DNA from: Natrinema ejinorense
GTDB taxonomy: Archaea; Halobacteriota; Halobacteria; Halobacteriales; Natrialbaceae
DNA: 64,000 nucleotides
NCBI RefSeq assembly: GCF_002494345.1
Contig: NZ_NXNI01000001.1
Location: forward strand, 992,001 to 1,056,000
Reading direction: 5' to 3'
The notes under the pieces were generated by a model. That model did no database searches. It had not been told where the DNA came from and saw nothing but the letters and a program-made list of their open reading frames with translations. Of the stretch, positions 26,774 through 35,916 are shown piece by piece (position 1 is the stretch's first letter; each line of letters opens with the position of its first letter). Position numbers and translations under genes: made by a program.

Positions 26774-27547
26774 TTAATAGTGCCCAAGAACACCCCGTTT
26801 GCGCGCTTTGGCTGTCCCAATCCGGAAGACCAATAATCCAATCGCTAGGTAGACAACCGACTGCCCGACCAGTAGCCCAAGGTCGAATACCGGAAGTTCC
26901 CACACGCGGACCCCATCCGTCATCACTCGTTGCAATAAGTGACTCCCCAGCGACACTGGAAGGATTTTCAACAGTACAAACTCTTGGACTGGCAGGGCAA
27001 TCAGGCCTGCAAACGAAAGTTGGATCAGCGGAAACACCTTCTCAATCTGCTTGTAGACAAGCGCCGCCCCACCGAAGACGAATCCGAGGCCGACCACTGG
27101 GAGCAGCGTCAACACACCGAGCACAACGAGTGATAGGGGTGCAATAGAAAGCCACGTCCCTGTCGTCGCCATCATCAACACCAGAAGGACGATGCCGGTA
27201 GCGAACGTTCCCAAGAGATTGACCACGGTCTTCACCGCAACAACCTCTGTGAAGCCAAACGGCGACATCGACAACTGTTCCAGAGTTCCCCACTGTGCCT
27301 CATCAGTCAGGTCGTGCGTGAGATCGGCATATGCCGACACCGCCATCGTGAAGAGGAAATACCCGACAACGAGCGGTCCAACTGACCGGGAAATCAAATC
27401 CGCTGCCACAAACTGCCCGCCGAAGAAAACGAGCGCGAAAAACAGATACAGCGTCACGAATCCCACCACTGTATTCACGAGATAGCGACGCGAGAGCGTC
27501 ACTGATTTACTCGCAATCACTCGAAACAAGATGAGATGCCGGTTCAT
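26774..27547 (-). CDS. ABC-2 type transporter permease
   Basis: A 257-residue membrane protein with about six hydrophobic segments (e.g. VNTVVGFVTLYLFFALVFFG, LVVGYFLFTMAVSAYA, LGTFATGIVLLVLMMAT, VVLGVLTLLPVVGLGFVFGG). HDLTDEAQWGTLEQLSMSPF between helices 2 and 3 is the conserved cytoplasmic coupling segment of ABC-2 exporters. Its ATG overlaps the stop of the upstream ATPase gene (ATGA), so the two are translated together. Base composition is less GC-rich than in neighbouring genes, suggesting acquisition. The exported substrate (drug, lipid or peptide) cannot be told. Confidence 0.88.
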   Translation of the reverse strand: MNRHLILFRVIASKSVTLSRRYLVNTVVGFVTLYLFFALVFFGGQFVAADLISRSVGPLVVGYFLFTMAVSAYADLTHDLTDEAQWGTLEQLSMSPFGFTEVVAVKTVVNLLGTFATGIVLLVLMMATTGTWLSIAPLSLVVLGVLTLLPVVGLGFVFGGAALVYKQIEKVFPLIQLSFAGLIALPVQEFVLLKILPVSLGSHLLQRVMTDGVRVWELPVFDLGLLVGQSVVYLAIGLLVFRIGTAKARKRGVLGHY

Positions 27548-28551
27548 GACTCCGCCTCCTCCGGTGACACTGACTCAGCTGTCGTCAGCTCAACGAAGAC
27601 GTCTTCCAGGTCAGGCTCGATTTCAGTGACCGACCTGATAGTCGCCTCTGCCGTTTGAAGTATATCGACACACTCGTAGAACTCCTCGCTGCCTGCAAGC
27701 GCGATTTCGAACTCCACGGAGTCAGTGTCGGTCCGCCAGTCAAGTAGCTGGAAGCGGGTGTCGAGTTGCTCTCGTAGGTGTGCTGGCGGGTTCTCGGTCA
27801 GTTGGACGCGGTATGATTGGGACTGGAAGACATCGAGTAAGCTGTCGACGGAATCATCAGCGACGATGTCGCCGTCACTGAGAACGATCACGCGGTCGCA
27901 GACGGCTTCGATGATATCCATGTCGTGACTCGTAATCACGATCGTTTTGTTCTCCTCATGGGCAAGGCGTTGTAATTCAGTTTGGAGGTCGCGGGACGTT
28001 TCCACGTCGAGGCCAAGCATCGGTTCGTCAAGGAAGAGGACATGAGTCTCGCGGGCGAGTGTACAGCCGAGCGCGACTTTCTGCTTCATGCCACGCGAGA
28101 GATTCTTGGCGGGTTCGTCTGCCTTTCCGGTGAGTCCGAGCGTGTCGATGATCGCCTCGTGTCTGTCGACACGTGCCCGGGGATCGATGCCATGGAGGCC
28201 AGCGAAAAACGCGAGATTTTCACGAACGCTCAGACGCCAATAGACGTTGCGTGCGCCTTCGAGAACAGCACTCACGTAGTTGTATGCGCGTGAACGGGCC
28301 TCATGCACAGGGACGCCGTGAATAGAAACATCGCCACGTGTGGGAGTGATGAGTCCGAGAACAGTTTTGACGATTGTCGTTTTGCCAGCGCCGTTTGGGC
28401 CGAGGAGTCCGACAATTTGCCCGGATTGGATATCAAAGGAAACGTCATCAACGGCTGTGAAGCGGCCTGTCTCTCCTGTATAGAGTTTTGTGAGGCCCGA
28501 GACCGAAACTACGGGGTCATGTTCTGGAGGATCAGTTGTGCGGGGATACAT
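27544..28551 (-). CDS. ABC-2 type transporter ATP-binding protein
   Basis: A 335-residue ATPase driving the adjacent permease. Walker A GPNGAGKTT near residues 53-61, signature LSRGMKQK, Walker B HVLFLDEPMLGLD and switch histidine in ITSHDMD are all intact and in order. The C-terminal 100 residues form the extra domain typical of NatA/CcmA-like exporters (FEIALAGSEEFYECVDIL). The start lies only about 50 bp from the broken 5' edge of a transposase fragment, so its promoter region has been rearranged or arose from the insertion. Confidence 0.92.
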   Translation of the reverse strand: MYPRTTDPPEHDPVVSVSGLTKLYTGETGRFTAVDDVSFDIQSGQIVGLLGPNGAGKTTIVKTVLGLITPTRGDVSIHGVPVHEARSRAYNYVSAVLEGARNVYWRLSVRENLAFFAGLHGIDPRARVDRHEAIIDTLGLTGKADEPAKNLSRGMKQKVALGCTLARETHVLFLDEPMLGLDVETSRDLQTELQRLAHEENKTIVITSHDMDIIEAVCDRVIVLSDGDIVADDSVDSLLDVFQSQSYRVQLTENPPAHLREQLDTRFQLLDWRTDTDSVEFEIALAGSEEFYECVDILQTAEATIRSVTEIEPDLEDVFVELTTAESVSPEEAES

Positions 28552-28600
28552 CGTTTGCGTCCACCTATTCGGTGGCCGATATTAAGCGTACACAACATAG

Positions 28601-29311
28601 AACAAGTTCACGTTTCGGGACATCACCGGCGACCGTCACCGCGGCACCAACCCCTTCGCTTACGCACGAGCATACTATGCCCGGTGTCTCCACCCCGAAA
28701 TCGAGTCTGACCCTGCACTGCATCGGTTCCTCACACGCTTCGAAGGAGAACTCGACCGCCTGGGCTACACCATTAACGAGAACAAGGATGAAAGTAGCCA
28801 GAAGTATCACGAAACGCGGCTGTTGGCAAAGTGCGTGAAGCGTGGAACGCCCGACTTGACCCTACCAAACGGCCAGCACTCACTCGATTCGTTCGTCACC
28901 GAGGCTGGCCAACTGGGCCTTGAGGACTCCGACCACCGAGATACCGAGGAGTACGACGGGCCATGGTTCGTCTACGTCACCAGCCACGACGTCCCGGACA
29001 ACCGCGAGAACGTCCGTACGAAACTCCGCGAGTACGCGGCTCGCTGGAACGTGGAGACGGACTTCCGGGTTGTGAAGCAGAACTTCATTCCGTTTACGAA
29101 CACCGACCAGTACGCCGTTCGCGTGTTGTTTCGGTTCTGGGCGGTCGCGCTCTACGACGCGTGGGTATTGGCGGATACGCTTATCAAACTGGACCGGGGA
29201 TGGAATCCGAATGACGACTACTCAGTGCGGTCGAAACCGTTCCGGCGGGAGATCGCCAAGGTGGATTACTGGTATCACCGCCTGATTTTCTCGGGTTCTC
29301 CTGATTCGTGA
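28601..29311 (+). mobile_element. IS4-type transposase remnant, 5' end missing
   Basis: The frame is open from a TAG at 28598 to 29311 (about 236 codons) and encodes the C-terminal part of a DDE transposase. KYHETRLLAKCVKRGTPDLT is followed by the exact IS4 signature Y-x2-R-x3-E-x6-K in YAARWNVETDFRVVK (residues Y, R, E, K). There is no start codon at the left edge except internal TTG/ATG, and the N-terminal catalytic part with the first Asp is missing, so it cannot be active. A short inverted repeat GCGACAG-CA-CTGTCG follows the stop at 29313-29327. The specific IS name was not identified. Confidence 0.8.
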
Positions 29312-29628
29312 GCGACAGCACTGTCGTTCTCCTTCGCTTTTATCAGGACTAACCAGAGCCTAGACAAGTTTATATATTATTACTAGGGGGTTTCAATAGT
29401 GGTGCGTGGAAGCTGAGATTCGTTCAGGTCGAGTCCGAAACTGGCGTGTAATATCGAGCTACCTCAGAGAGCAGATACTGCCGATCTGGTACGTCCCTAT
29501 TTCCATCTATTTTCAATCATTACACGGAACGATCCCAACACTACGGGCGACTCGCGTTTCCGGCCCCGTTCGATGTCGTCATAGTGACTCTCTCGAGCGG
29601 TCGGGCAACACCGTGTCACCCGGCGCGT
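29312..29628. other. AT-rich gap after the transposase remnant
   Basis: About 317 bp with no gene. It holds the small inverted repeat just after the transposase stop and an AT-rich tract GTTTATATATTATTACTAGG at 29369-29388. The latter resembles an archaeal promoter but no gene follows it on the plus strand. It marks the right edge of the accessory segment, as GC content rises again from about 29590. Confidence 0.45.
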
Positions 29629-31098
29629 TCAATCGCCGTGTGCCGACTCCGGGCGATACTCCCGACTGATGACCTTCCAGCGGCCGGCGGCGAATCGGTG
29701 GTAGGTGACGATCGCCGGAACGAGCGTCTCGAGGACCAGCGCCGCGTAGAGCGCGCCGATCCCCAGCGGGGTGACCGTTCCGAGGAACGGGACCGGGACC
29801 GAGATCACGCCGAAAGCGGCGACGGGGAGTGCGAACACGTAGAGTCCGAGCACCTGGCCGTAGAACGGCCAGCGCGTGTCACCGCTCGCGCGGAGGGGGC
29901 CGGTCGCACCGCCGCTGATGCCGCGGAAGACGACGCTCACGCAGGCGACAGCGACGAACGTCGTCACGAGCGGCAGGATCGCCGGATCGTTCACGAAGAG
30001 TCGGCCCACCTGTTCGGCGAAGACGAGAACGACGGTCGCGCTGAAGAGGTAGACGGCAGTGCCGAACCAGAGGACTTCGCGGCCATATGTGCCGGCATCA
30101 CCTTCGTCGCCGGTCCCGAGTTCCTGCCCGACCAGACTGCTGGACGCGAGCGAAAAGCCCCAGCCGGGCGTGTCCATCAGGTCACGGACGCGCCGGGCAA
30201 CGACGTAGGCGGCCACCACGTTCGGCCCGAACAACGCGACGATGGCGAGCATGGGGAACTGTGCGGCTCGGCGGGCGACGTTCGTAAACACGAGCGGTGT
30301 CCCGATTCCGACCACGTTCCGGACGTCGTCGACCGTCGTGTACGGGCGGGAAACATCCACAGTGACGGGGAACTCGCCTACGAGCGGGAGCCGGCCGAGG
30401 GTAAATCCGGTGACGAACGCCGCCAGTACGAGGGCGTTCGCCAGTACCGTGCCGATCGCCGCACCGACGACGCCGACCTCGAGGACGAACAACAGGACGG
30501 CGTTGATAGCGACGTTGACGGCCGCACCCCCCGCTCGGAGGACCATCGGCGTCCACGCGTCGTCGGCACCGACGAGCGTTCGGCTCCCGATCAGGTTCAA
30601 CGCGGCGATCGGAACGCCGATAGCGACGACTCGGAGGTAGTCCGCGCCGTAGGCCAGCGACGTCGCATCGTCCCCGATAAGGGAGATGAGCCGTTCGGGA
30701 ACGGTCCAGTAGAGGGCGGCGAGGGGAACGGTGATCGCGACGACGACCAGCGCGCTCGTCGTCACCGCCATCGACAGCTCCTCGATGGCTCGAGCGCTGT
30801 AGCGCTGGGAGACGAGACTGATCGTCGCGCCCGCGACCCCGCCACCGAGCGCGAACGCCATCGCCCAGAAGGGAGTCGCGAAGCCGACGCCAGCGATCGC
30901 TGCCGGACCGAGGGCGATGCCGACCATCGCCACGTCCGCGGCGGATTTGGACATGCGCGCGATTCCCGTGACGATCCGCGGCCAGGCGAGATCGGTGGTC
31001 CGCTCGGCCCGTCCCCCGTCGACGATCCCGGCCCGCGCGAGCAGGAGGCCGATCGACAGCAGGAGCCAGCGGAACGGATTCGGTACCCGAGAAGCCAC
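29629..31098 (-). CDS. MATE family efflux transporter
   Basis: A 489-residue polytopic protein with about 12 hydrophobic segments in two similar halves. The first half contains LAWPRIVTGIARMSKSAADVAMVG and FALGGGVAGATISLVSQRY, typical MATE helices 1-3. It exports organic cations or drugs in exchange for Na+ or H+. The start is GTG at 31098 (MASRVPNPF). It could also begin at the internal ATG of MSKSAADVAM, but that would cut helix 1. Monocistronic by position. Confidence 0.9.
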   Translation of the reverse strand: MASRVPNPFRWLLLSIGLLLARAGIVDGGRAERTTDLAWPRIVTGIARMSKSAADVAMVGIALGPAAIAGVGFATPFWAMAFALGGGVAGATISLVSQRYSARAIEELSMAVTTSALVVVAITVPLAALYWTVPERLISLIGDDATSLAYGADYLRVVAIGVPIAALNLIGSRTLVGADDAWTPMVLRAGGAAVNVAINAVLLFVLEVGVVGAAIGTVLANALVLAAFVTGFTLGRLPLVGEFPVTVDVSRPYTTVDDVRNVVGIGTPLVFTNVARRAAQFPMLAIVALFGPNVVAAYVVARRVRDLMDTPGWGFSLASSSLVGQELGTGDEGDAGTYGREVLWFGTAVYLFSATVVLVFAEQVGRLFVNDPAILPLVTTFVAVACVSVVFRGISGGATGPLRASGDTRWPFYGQVLGLYVFALPVAAFGVISVPVPFLGTVTPLGIGALYAALVLETLVPAIVTYHRFAAGRWKVISREYRPESAHGD

Positions 31099-31251
31099 GC
31101 TCGAGCGTTCAGGACTCAGCGCTAAAACGCTTTATACCTCAGCAATACGTCATGATCGATGACGCGATATGGCGACCGAAGGGAGCCACACACCGTCGCC
31201 CACGTGGGTGCAGGCAGCACGGGCTTGTCTCGGACTCGCTCACGAGCGATT

Positions 31252-31626
31252 ATGAGCCCGACGTTTTCGCCGGACGATATCGACAAAGCGGTCGAGAACG
31301 CGAACGGTGAGGCGATCGGTCCCGTTACGGAAATCGATGGCGACACCGCCCGCGTCGAACCCAGTTCCGGCGTCGTGGATTCGATCAGGGCGGCCCTGGG
31401 CTGGCGCCGGGGTGCCGACGATACCGTGAGGATCCGCGAGGACGCGATCGCATCGGTTTCCGACGACGTGATCCGACTCGAGTCCGAGAGTGGGTCCTAT
31501 AATCCGTTGCGTATCGACGGCGAGTGTGATCGAGAATCGACAGTGTCGGGACGGATGTCGGCTCGGCCCCGTCTAGATTTATTATACTCGAGGCCCTCGC
31601 TTCCGGAAGAGCGAGCAGCCAGCTAA
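31252..31626 (+). CDS. PRC-barrel domain protein, possibly with a run-on C-terminus
   Basis: From ATG 31252 (MSPTFSPDDIDKAVENANG) the first about 78 residues form a PRC-barrel: AIGPVTEIDGDTARVEP, then DSIRAALGW and REDAIASVSDDVIRLE, as in many small haloarchaeal PRC proteins. The remaining about 45 residues (GSYNPLRIDGECDRES onward) are not barrel-like or acidic, and they contain a TATA sequence for the next gene. The original stop may have been lost by a frameshift near 31500, where a TAA lies in another frame. The frame upstream of 31252 (to 31159) is not convincing. Confidence 0.7.
   Translation: MSPTFSPDDIDKAVENANGEAIGPVTEIDGDTARVEPSSGVVDSIRAALGWRRGADDTVRIREDAIASVSDDVIRLESESGSYNPLRIDGECDRESTVSGRMSARPRLDLLYSRPSLPEERAAS
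31578..31587 (+). promoter_or_regulatory. TATA-like box inside the 3' tail of the PRC-barrel gene
   Basis: TTTATTATAC lies 42-51 nt before the ATG at 31629, in the otherwise GC-rich 3' part of the PRC-barrel frame. It suggests that the downstream gene has its own promoter and that the PRC frame runs through non-coding DNA. Confidence 0.5.
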
Positions 31627-31628
31627 CT

Positions 31629-32045
31629 ATGACCAGTGACGATCGCTACACACTGTTCGGCGTCTATCTCTCGGCGGATGTCTTCGATGCGCTGGCGGAG
31701 CACTTGTACGCGGAGGCCGGCGTCGTCGACTACGGGAACTACTTCGATTCGTCCGACTCCGGCGTTCCCGTGGGCGATCCCGGTGCTGATGCGACCGATG
31801 ACCTCCTCGCGGACGTGGTCGCGTCCTTCGCCGACCTGTACGATGAGGCGGATTTCGACGCCGCGCGGCGAGTCGACGCCGATGCGTTCGTCCTCGCCCA
31901 CCTCGCCGCCGAGCCACAGACGGTGACGCGTGCCCGCGAGCGCTTCCAGGCGGCCGCCACGATTCAGGAGACGGACAGTCGCACCGTTCACACTGCCGTC
32001 CTGGCCGCATTTCTCTCGACAATGGACGGACTCGAGGCCGATTGA
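31629..32045 (+). CDS. Acidic helical protein of unknown function
   Basis: A 138-residue, strongly acidic, soluble protein (YTLFGVYLSADVFDALAEHL at the start, DADAFVLAHLAAEPQTVTRA in the middle). It is predicted to be mostly helical, with no cysteines and no membrane segment. Halophile-type composition and a promoter 45 nt upstream support a true gene. It begins two nt after the PRC-barrel stop codon. No family recognised. Confidence 0.7.
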   Translation: MTSDDRYTLFGVYLSADVFDALAEHLYAEAGVVDYGNYFDSSDSGVPVGDPGADATDDLLADVVASFADLYDEADFDAARRVDADAFVLAHLAAEPQTVTRARERFQAAATIQETDSRTVHTAVLAAFLSTMDGLEAD

Positions 32046-32211
32046 GACGGGCCCCTGTCACTGTTTCCCGGCGCGCCCCCACAGCGGTCGCGGCTGCGTC
32101 GGCACTGACAGATGTCCGTACGAGGACTCGATCGTCGTCCGATCGACGCCGAACCCGTCGGCCCAGTCGAGGAACGCTCGCCCGTCGTTCGGGTCGAACC
32201 GCTGGAGACGC

Positions 32212-32352
32212 CTAGGCCTCCTGCAGGTCGACGATACTCACCCAGTGATCGACGTATTCGGCTTCGTGGTCGCTGGCGACCCTGTTCGCTTCGGCCCAGT
32301 CCCGACACTCACGGTCGAGTTCGCAGCTGTCACAGCGGAGTCGGTACACCAT
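32212..32352 (-). CDS. 46-residue Cys-rich micro-protein
   Basis: ATG at 32352, TAG at 32212. The product starts MVYRLRCDSCELDRECRDWA and ends in EYVDHWVSIVDLQEA. CDSC-x5-C could bind zinc with the histidines DHE and DHW. Acidic composition, codon use like real halophile genes and the cysteine pattern support it, although it is below usual size cut-offs. Similar short CxxC proteins are frequent in haloarchaea and some are known to be expressed. Function unknown. Confidence 0.65.
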   Translation of the reverse strand: MVYRLRCDSCELDRECRDWAEANRVASDHEAEYVDHWVSIVDLQEA

Positions 32353-33129
32353 GTGTTGCCGTACCATATGGTCCGTCTTAAACGTTCGTCGGATCGCTCA
32401 TCGGGGAACGCGGGTATCGAATCCCGCGGCGATCCTGGCCGACCGGCCATCGTCGGTGATCAGGAGTCCAGCCGTGTCCGTCTCGCCGCCGATTCCTCGC
32501 GCGTCGGTCGTGTGTGCGATCGCCACCGTTGGCTCGCCCAGAACTTGCCTGGACTCTCTTTCGAATACTATCTTTATTAGTTATATATTAGGCACTCATC
32601 CGGTTCGTCAACCGTTTAAAAGTGGCTCACAGGACTGCTCTACAGCCGGACGATGAGCGGTCGGCGGATCACGTTTCGAGCGACGAAACTCGTTATCTAA
32701 CTCACCGATGAGAACTAGTGGTTGTCTGTCCTCGTCGGTCTGGGATGAACGAATTAGTTCATACAACGCTCGAGCCGGCTTCAACGAAGAGTTTCGCACA
32801 TCCGTCTCTCACTGAACGCAGTGGGAACTACGACCGCAACAATACTGTGTTCCTCGTTGATGTTTCACAGACCATACGAGCTGCGTGTCATCGCTATGGG
32901 TTCGATTGCAGAGACGAACAGCATAGAAACGGAACACTGTCAAACATGTCTTTAAAGAAATAAAATGACGAACCATCCATTTCTCAAATAGTTTTGCTAA
33001 CACCGAATCGGAAACAGCCGATGAGCGGGACAGGGCAGTTAGCTTCGCAGGAGGTCGCCGCATTTGAACACTATCCGACACGTATAGTCCGTACATTTAC
33101 CACTGTACACGTCCAACACTACGGCGAAT
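32353..33129. other. Low-density region with a possible minus-strand micro-ORF
   Basis: About 777 bp with no firm gene. A 42-codon minus-strand frame (GTG 32526 to TGA 32398) encodes VAIAHTTDARGIGGETDTAG and more. Its composition looks protein-like, and a TATA-like TAATATATAACT lies upstream at about 32578-32589. It could be a micro-gene preceding the 46-residue protein, or a remnant. From about 32550 to 33120 the DNA is AT-richer and I see only shadow frames. Confidence 0.35.
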
Positions 33130-33318
33130 ATGTCGTCCAGCTATCCGGATCAGTCGTCCCTGGTCACTGCAGTCGGCCTCCTCGTTGCCATTGTCGCAGT
33201 TGTGGGTACGCAGGTCTTTGGCTGGGAGTGGGGAGCAGGGCAACTCGCTCCGACGATCATCGGCGTCGTCGTTGCTGGAGTCGCGGTCGTAGTTGTTGTG
33301 AGGCGTCTAGTAAAGTAA
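33130..33318 (+). CDS. Small two-helix membrane protein
   Basis: A 62-residue protein with two strongly hydrophobic helices (VTAVGLLVAIVAVVGTQVFG and TIIGVVVAGVAVVVVVRRL) joined by a short loop WEWGAGQLAP, and a basic C-terminus. ATG 33130 follows an AT-rich region with TATA-like sequence at about 33085-33110. Topology with a positively charged C-terminus suggests the tail is inside. Unknown family. Confidence 0.6.
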   Translation: MSSSYPDQSSLVTAVGLLVAIVAVVGTQVFGWEWGAGQLAPTIIGVVVAGVAVVVVVRRLVK

Positions 33319-33605
33319 ACCGGCAGCGCCATTCAGTGTTCGCTCGATAGCGGGCTTTATTAGCCGCTCAGCTTGCAGATCGATTTGCGGCCCCACCCAG
33401 TAATTATACGGTGTAGCCCCTAGCTCTCAACCGGAATTGCCGGAGCGGATTATCGAAATGGGCGCTCACGTACGCTGGTCAAGCTTCTATCCAGTCTCTC
33501 CAGCGTATTGAGTCGACCGTTCCCCTCCCTCAATGCTTCTGGTACCTGACCCAGGATACCTCTCATCGTTCCTTTTTAGTACTTCACAAGGAGCAAAGCG
33601 ACGAG

Positions 33606-33680
33606 TGGGTTGGGGCAGATTTGAACTGCCGACTTCCTCCGTGTGAAGGAGGTATCATAACCGGACTAGATCACCAACCC
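33606..33680 (-). tRNA. tRNA-Val (anticodon CAC)
   Basis: Reads on the minus strand as a complete cloverleaf of 75 nt. The 7-bp acceptor is GGGTTGG/CCAACCC (33674-33680 with 33607-33613), with a discriminator A. The anticodon stem CCTCC/GGAGG has loop TTCACAC, giving anticodon CAC for GUG valine codons. The T arm GGCAG-TTCAAAT-CTGCC is intact. No intron, and no encoded CCA, as usual in haloarchaea. Confidence 0.95.
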
Positions 33681-33720
33681 GCACGAGGTGCTTCCCGTGC
33701 GTTCAACTTAAGGCTTCCTT

Positions 33721-33987
33721 TCACCGATCGTCGTCGGATTCGCTCGAGCGACCCACCCGATCGCGCAGCGACCCGACCGTCCGACGGGTCCGCGTCTCCG
33801 CTCGCGTTTCGAGTGCGGTCACGGCGGCCAGGACGCCGTCGACGCGGCCGGGTTCGGGTTCCGACTCCCGGCCGAGGAGGACTCGAACGCGAGCTACGGG
33901 TGCTGCGAGGGATTCGGACACGCCGAGGCGGGCGTGGTCGGCGGCGCGGGTGAGGTAGTATCGGCTGTCGTCGAAGTGTTTGTTCAT
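33721..33987 (-). CDS. Small acidic/basic helical protein near tRNA-Val
   Basis: An 88-residue protein from ATG 33987 (MNKHFDDSRYYLTRAADHAR). The opening resembles small haloarchaeal proteins of unknown function that begin with HFDDSRYYLKRA. The second half is arginine- and glutamate-rich (ALETRAETRTRRTVGSLRD). It has no cysteines or membrane segments. The extended frame upstream to 34107 is not protein-like. Function unknown. Confidence 0.7.
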   Translation of the reverse strand: MNKHFDDSRYYLTRAADHARLGVSESLAAPVARVRVLLGRESEPEPGRVDGVLAAVTALETRAETRTRRTVGSLRDRVGRSSESDDDR

Positions 33988-34146
33988 CTGATTCTCTCCC
34001 GTAGAGCGGTCGGCTGCGAATATAGTTCTTTCGCGGACAACAGAATCGGGCTTTCCCGACGCGATCCAGCGCGGCGGGCGAGCCATCGGCGGATCACACG
34101 AGCACACGAGCGATTAACGTGGGAGGGCACACGAGAACGAGTGAAG

Positions 34147-35916
34147 ATGAACGAGTTACAGCCGATCGCCCTCGAGAGCGAGGGAGCGACCGCGGATCTG
34201 GTCGTCGAGGGTGGACGGGTCTACTGCTCGAACCGCCGGGAATTCCTCGAGCGCGACATCGCGGTCGTCGGTGACCGGATCGCTGCGTTGCTCGAGGACG
34301 CGGGTTCGGTCACGGGTCCCGACACGACGGTCGTCTCGGCGGCCGATCGTGTCGTCTTGCCGGGACTGATCGACGCCCACACGCACGCGGACATCCAGCT
34401 GATTTTCGACCGCGCGGTCCCGGAACTGCTCGCGACCGGGACGACCGCGGTCGTCACCGAAAGCTCGGGACTGGGGCTGCTGTTCGGGAGCCGTGGGGTC
34501 GAGACGTTCCTCGAGCGGACCGCCGACTGTCCGATTTCGACCTACGTGACGCTGCCACCGCAGGCCTTCGTCGATACGTTCGAGCCGGCGACCGGCTCCC
34601 CAGCCGAACTCGAGGCGCTCTCGAGCCTGCTCGAGCGCGAGCGGGTCGTCGGCGTCGGCGAGATCGACTGGATCCACGTCGTTGGGCAGGATGCGCCGAT
34701 CGAGCGCCTCTACGAGCGCGCCCGCGAGAAAAACGCCGCGATCGTCGGACACGGTGCGGGCTGTCGCGGTGACTCGCTGCGCGCGTTCGCGACCGTCGTC
34801 GACAACGACCACGAGGCGATCTCGGCCGCTGGAATCCGTGAACGCGCCGAGAACGGCATCCACGTGGTCGGGCGCTGTGGCTCGATCCGCGACGACCTCG
34901 CGGCACTTATCGAGGCGTATCCGGCGCTCGATCCGGGGAGCGTCTCCCTCTCGACCGACGGCGTCTGGCCGGCCGATCTGCTCGAAGGCGTTGGTATGGC
35001 CGAAATCGTCCGCCGGCTGATCGATGCCGGCGTGGAGCCGGCCGACGCGATCGACGCCGCGACCCGGAACACGGCGGAGCAGTTCGGACTCGCGAACCGG
35101 GGCATCGTCGCACCGGGAGCCGTCGCCGATCTCGTCGTCGTCGACGACCTCGAGACGATGACCGTCGAAACGGTCTGTACGGAGGGTGACGTTGTCGTCG
35201 ACGGCGGCGATCCGCTCGTCGAGGCCAGGACCGATCCGTACCCGGAGTACGTCTACGACACCGTCTCAGTCGCGCTCGAACGCGAACGGTTCACCGCCCC
35301 GCTCGAGGCAGCCCCGGACGGGACGGTTCGTGCGATGGCGGCCGATAGTGGCCTCGTGACGACCGAAACGACCGTCGATCCCGACATCGTCGATGCCGGA
35401 GACGGCGGGGAGCAGCGGCTCGGTCCCGACCCGGAGAACGACGTCCTCACCGCGACGCTGTTCGACCGGAATCCGGCGACCGATGATCGCGGCTTTACCG
35501 GCTTTCTCACCGGCTACGGTCTCGAATCGGGGGCGATCGCGACGACCGGCACCTGGGAGAGTCCCGGGCTGGTGACCGTCGCCGCCGACACCGACGATGC
35601 CGTCGTCGCTGCCGACCGGGTCGCGTCGATGGGCGGCGGGTTTGCAGTCGCTCGTGACGGGGAGGTGGTGGCGGCTCTCGCGATGCCGATCGCCGCGACC
35701 GCCGCCGAACTGGCCCCGGAGACGTTCGCGACCGAGTTCGACGTGCTCGAGGACGCCCTTCGCGAGGGCGGCGTCGACATCGAGCGTCCGCTGTTGACCG
35801 TCCAGACGCTGACGTTCCCCGGCGTCCCGGCGGTGAAGCTCACGCCGTCGGGCTACGCGAACGTCCGTGGCCGGTCCGTCGTCGGCCTCGAGCCCGATCC
35901 GGCCCGTTCCGACTGA
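34147..35916 (+). CDS. Adenine deaminase-like amidohydrolase
   Basis: A 589-residue amidohydrolase. The N-terminal half has the metal motif PGLIDAHTHADI near residues 73-84. After a TIM-barrel (TDGVWPADLLEGVGMAEIV near residue 272) the C-terminal region, about residues 390-589, matches the adenine deaminase C-terminal domain (MPIAATAAELAPETFATEF, then LTFPGVPAVKLTPSGY). It likely deaminates adenine to hypoxanthine, or a related base or amide. The barrel sequence is divergent from bacterial Ade, so the substrate is uncertain. The frame is open upstream to 33934, but ATG 34147 (MNELQPIALESEG) starts the conserved part. Confidence 0.82.
   Translation: MNELQPIALESEGATADLVVEGGRVYCSNRREFLERDIAVVGDRIAALLEDAGSVTGPDTTVVSAADRVVLPGLIDAHTHADIQLIFDRAVPELLATGTTAVVTESSGLGLLFGSRGVETFLERTADCPISTYVTLPPQAFVDTFEPATGSPAELEALSSLLERERVVGVGEIDWIHVVGQDAPIERLYERAREKNAAIVGHGAGCRGDSLRAFATVVDNDHEAISAAGIRERAENGIHVVGRCGSIRDDLAALIEAYPALDPGSVSLSTDGVWPADLLEGVGMAEIVRRLIDAGVEPADAIDAATRNTAEQFGLANRGIVAPGAVADLVVVDDLETMTVETVCTEGDVVVDGGDPLVEARTDPYPEYVYDTVSVALERERFTAPLEAAPDGTVRAMAADSGLVTTETTVDPDIVDAGDGGEQRLGPDPENDVLTATLFDRNPATDDRGFTGFLTGYGLESGAIATTGTWESPGLVTVAADTDDAVVAADRVASMGGGFAVARDGEVVAALAMPIAATAAELAPETFATEFDVLEDALREGGVDIERPLLTVQTLTFPGVPAVKLTPSGYANVRGRSVVGLEPDPARSD

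Noticed and set aside
29584-31125. 513-codon plus-strand frame opposite the MATE gene
   Set aside because: Arg/Asp-rich shadow of the high-GC MATE gene on the other strand; the MATE frame has clear membrane helices.
32405-32430. GCGGG-TATCGAAT-CCCGC stem resembling a tRNA T-arm
   Set aside because: The loop has eight bases and lacks the conserved TTC; no other tRNA arms are found next to it.
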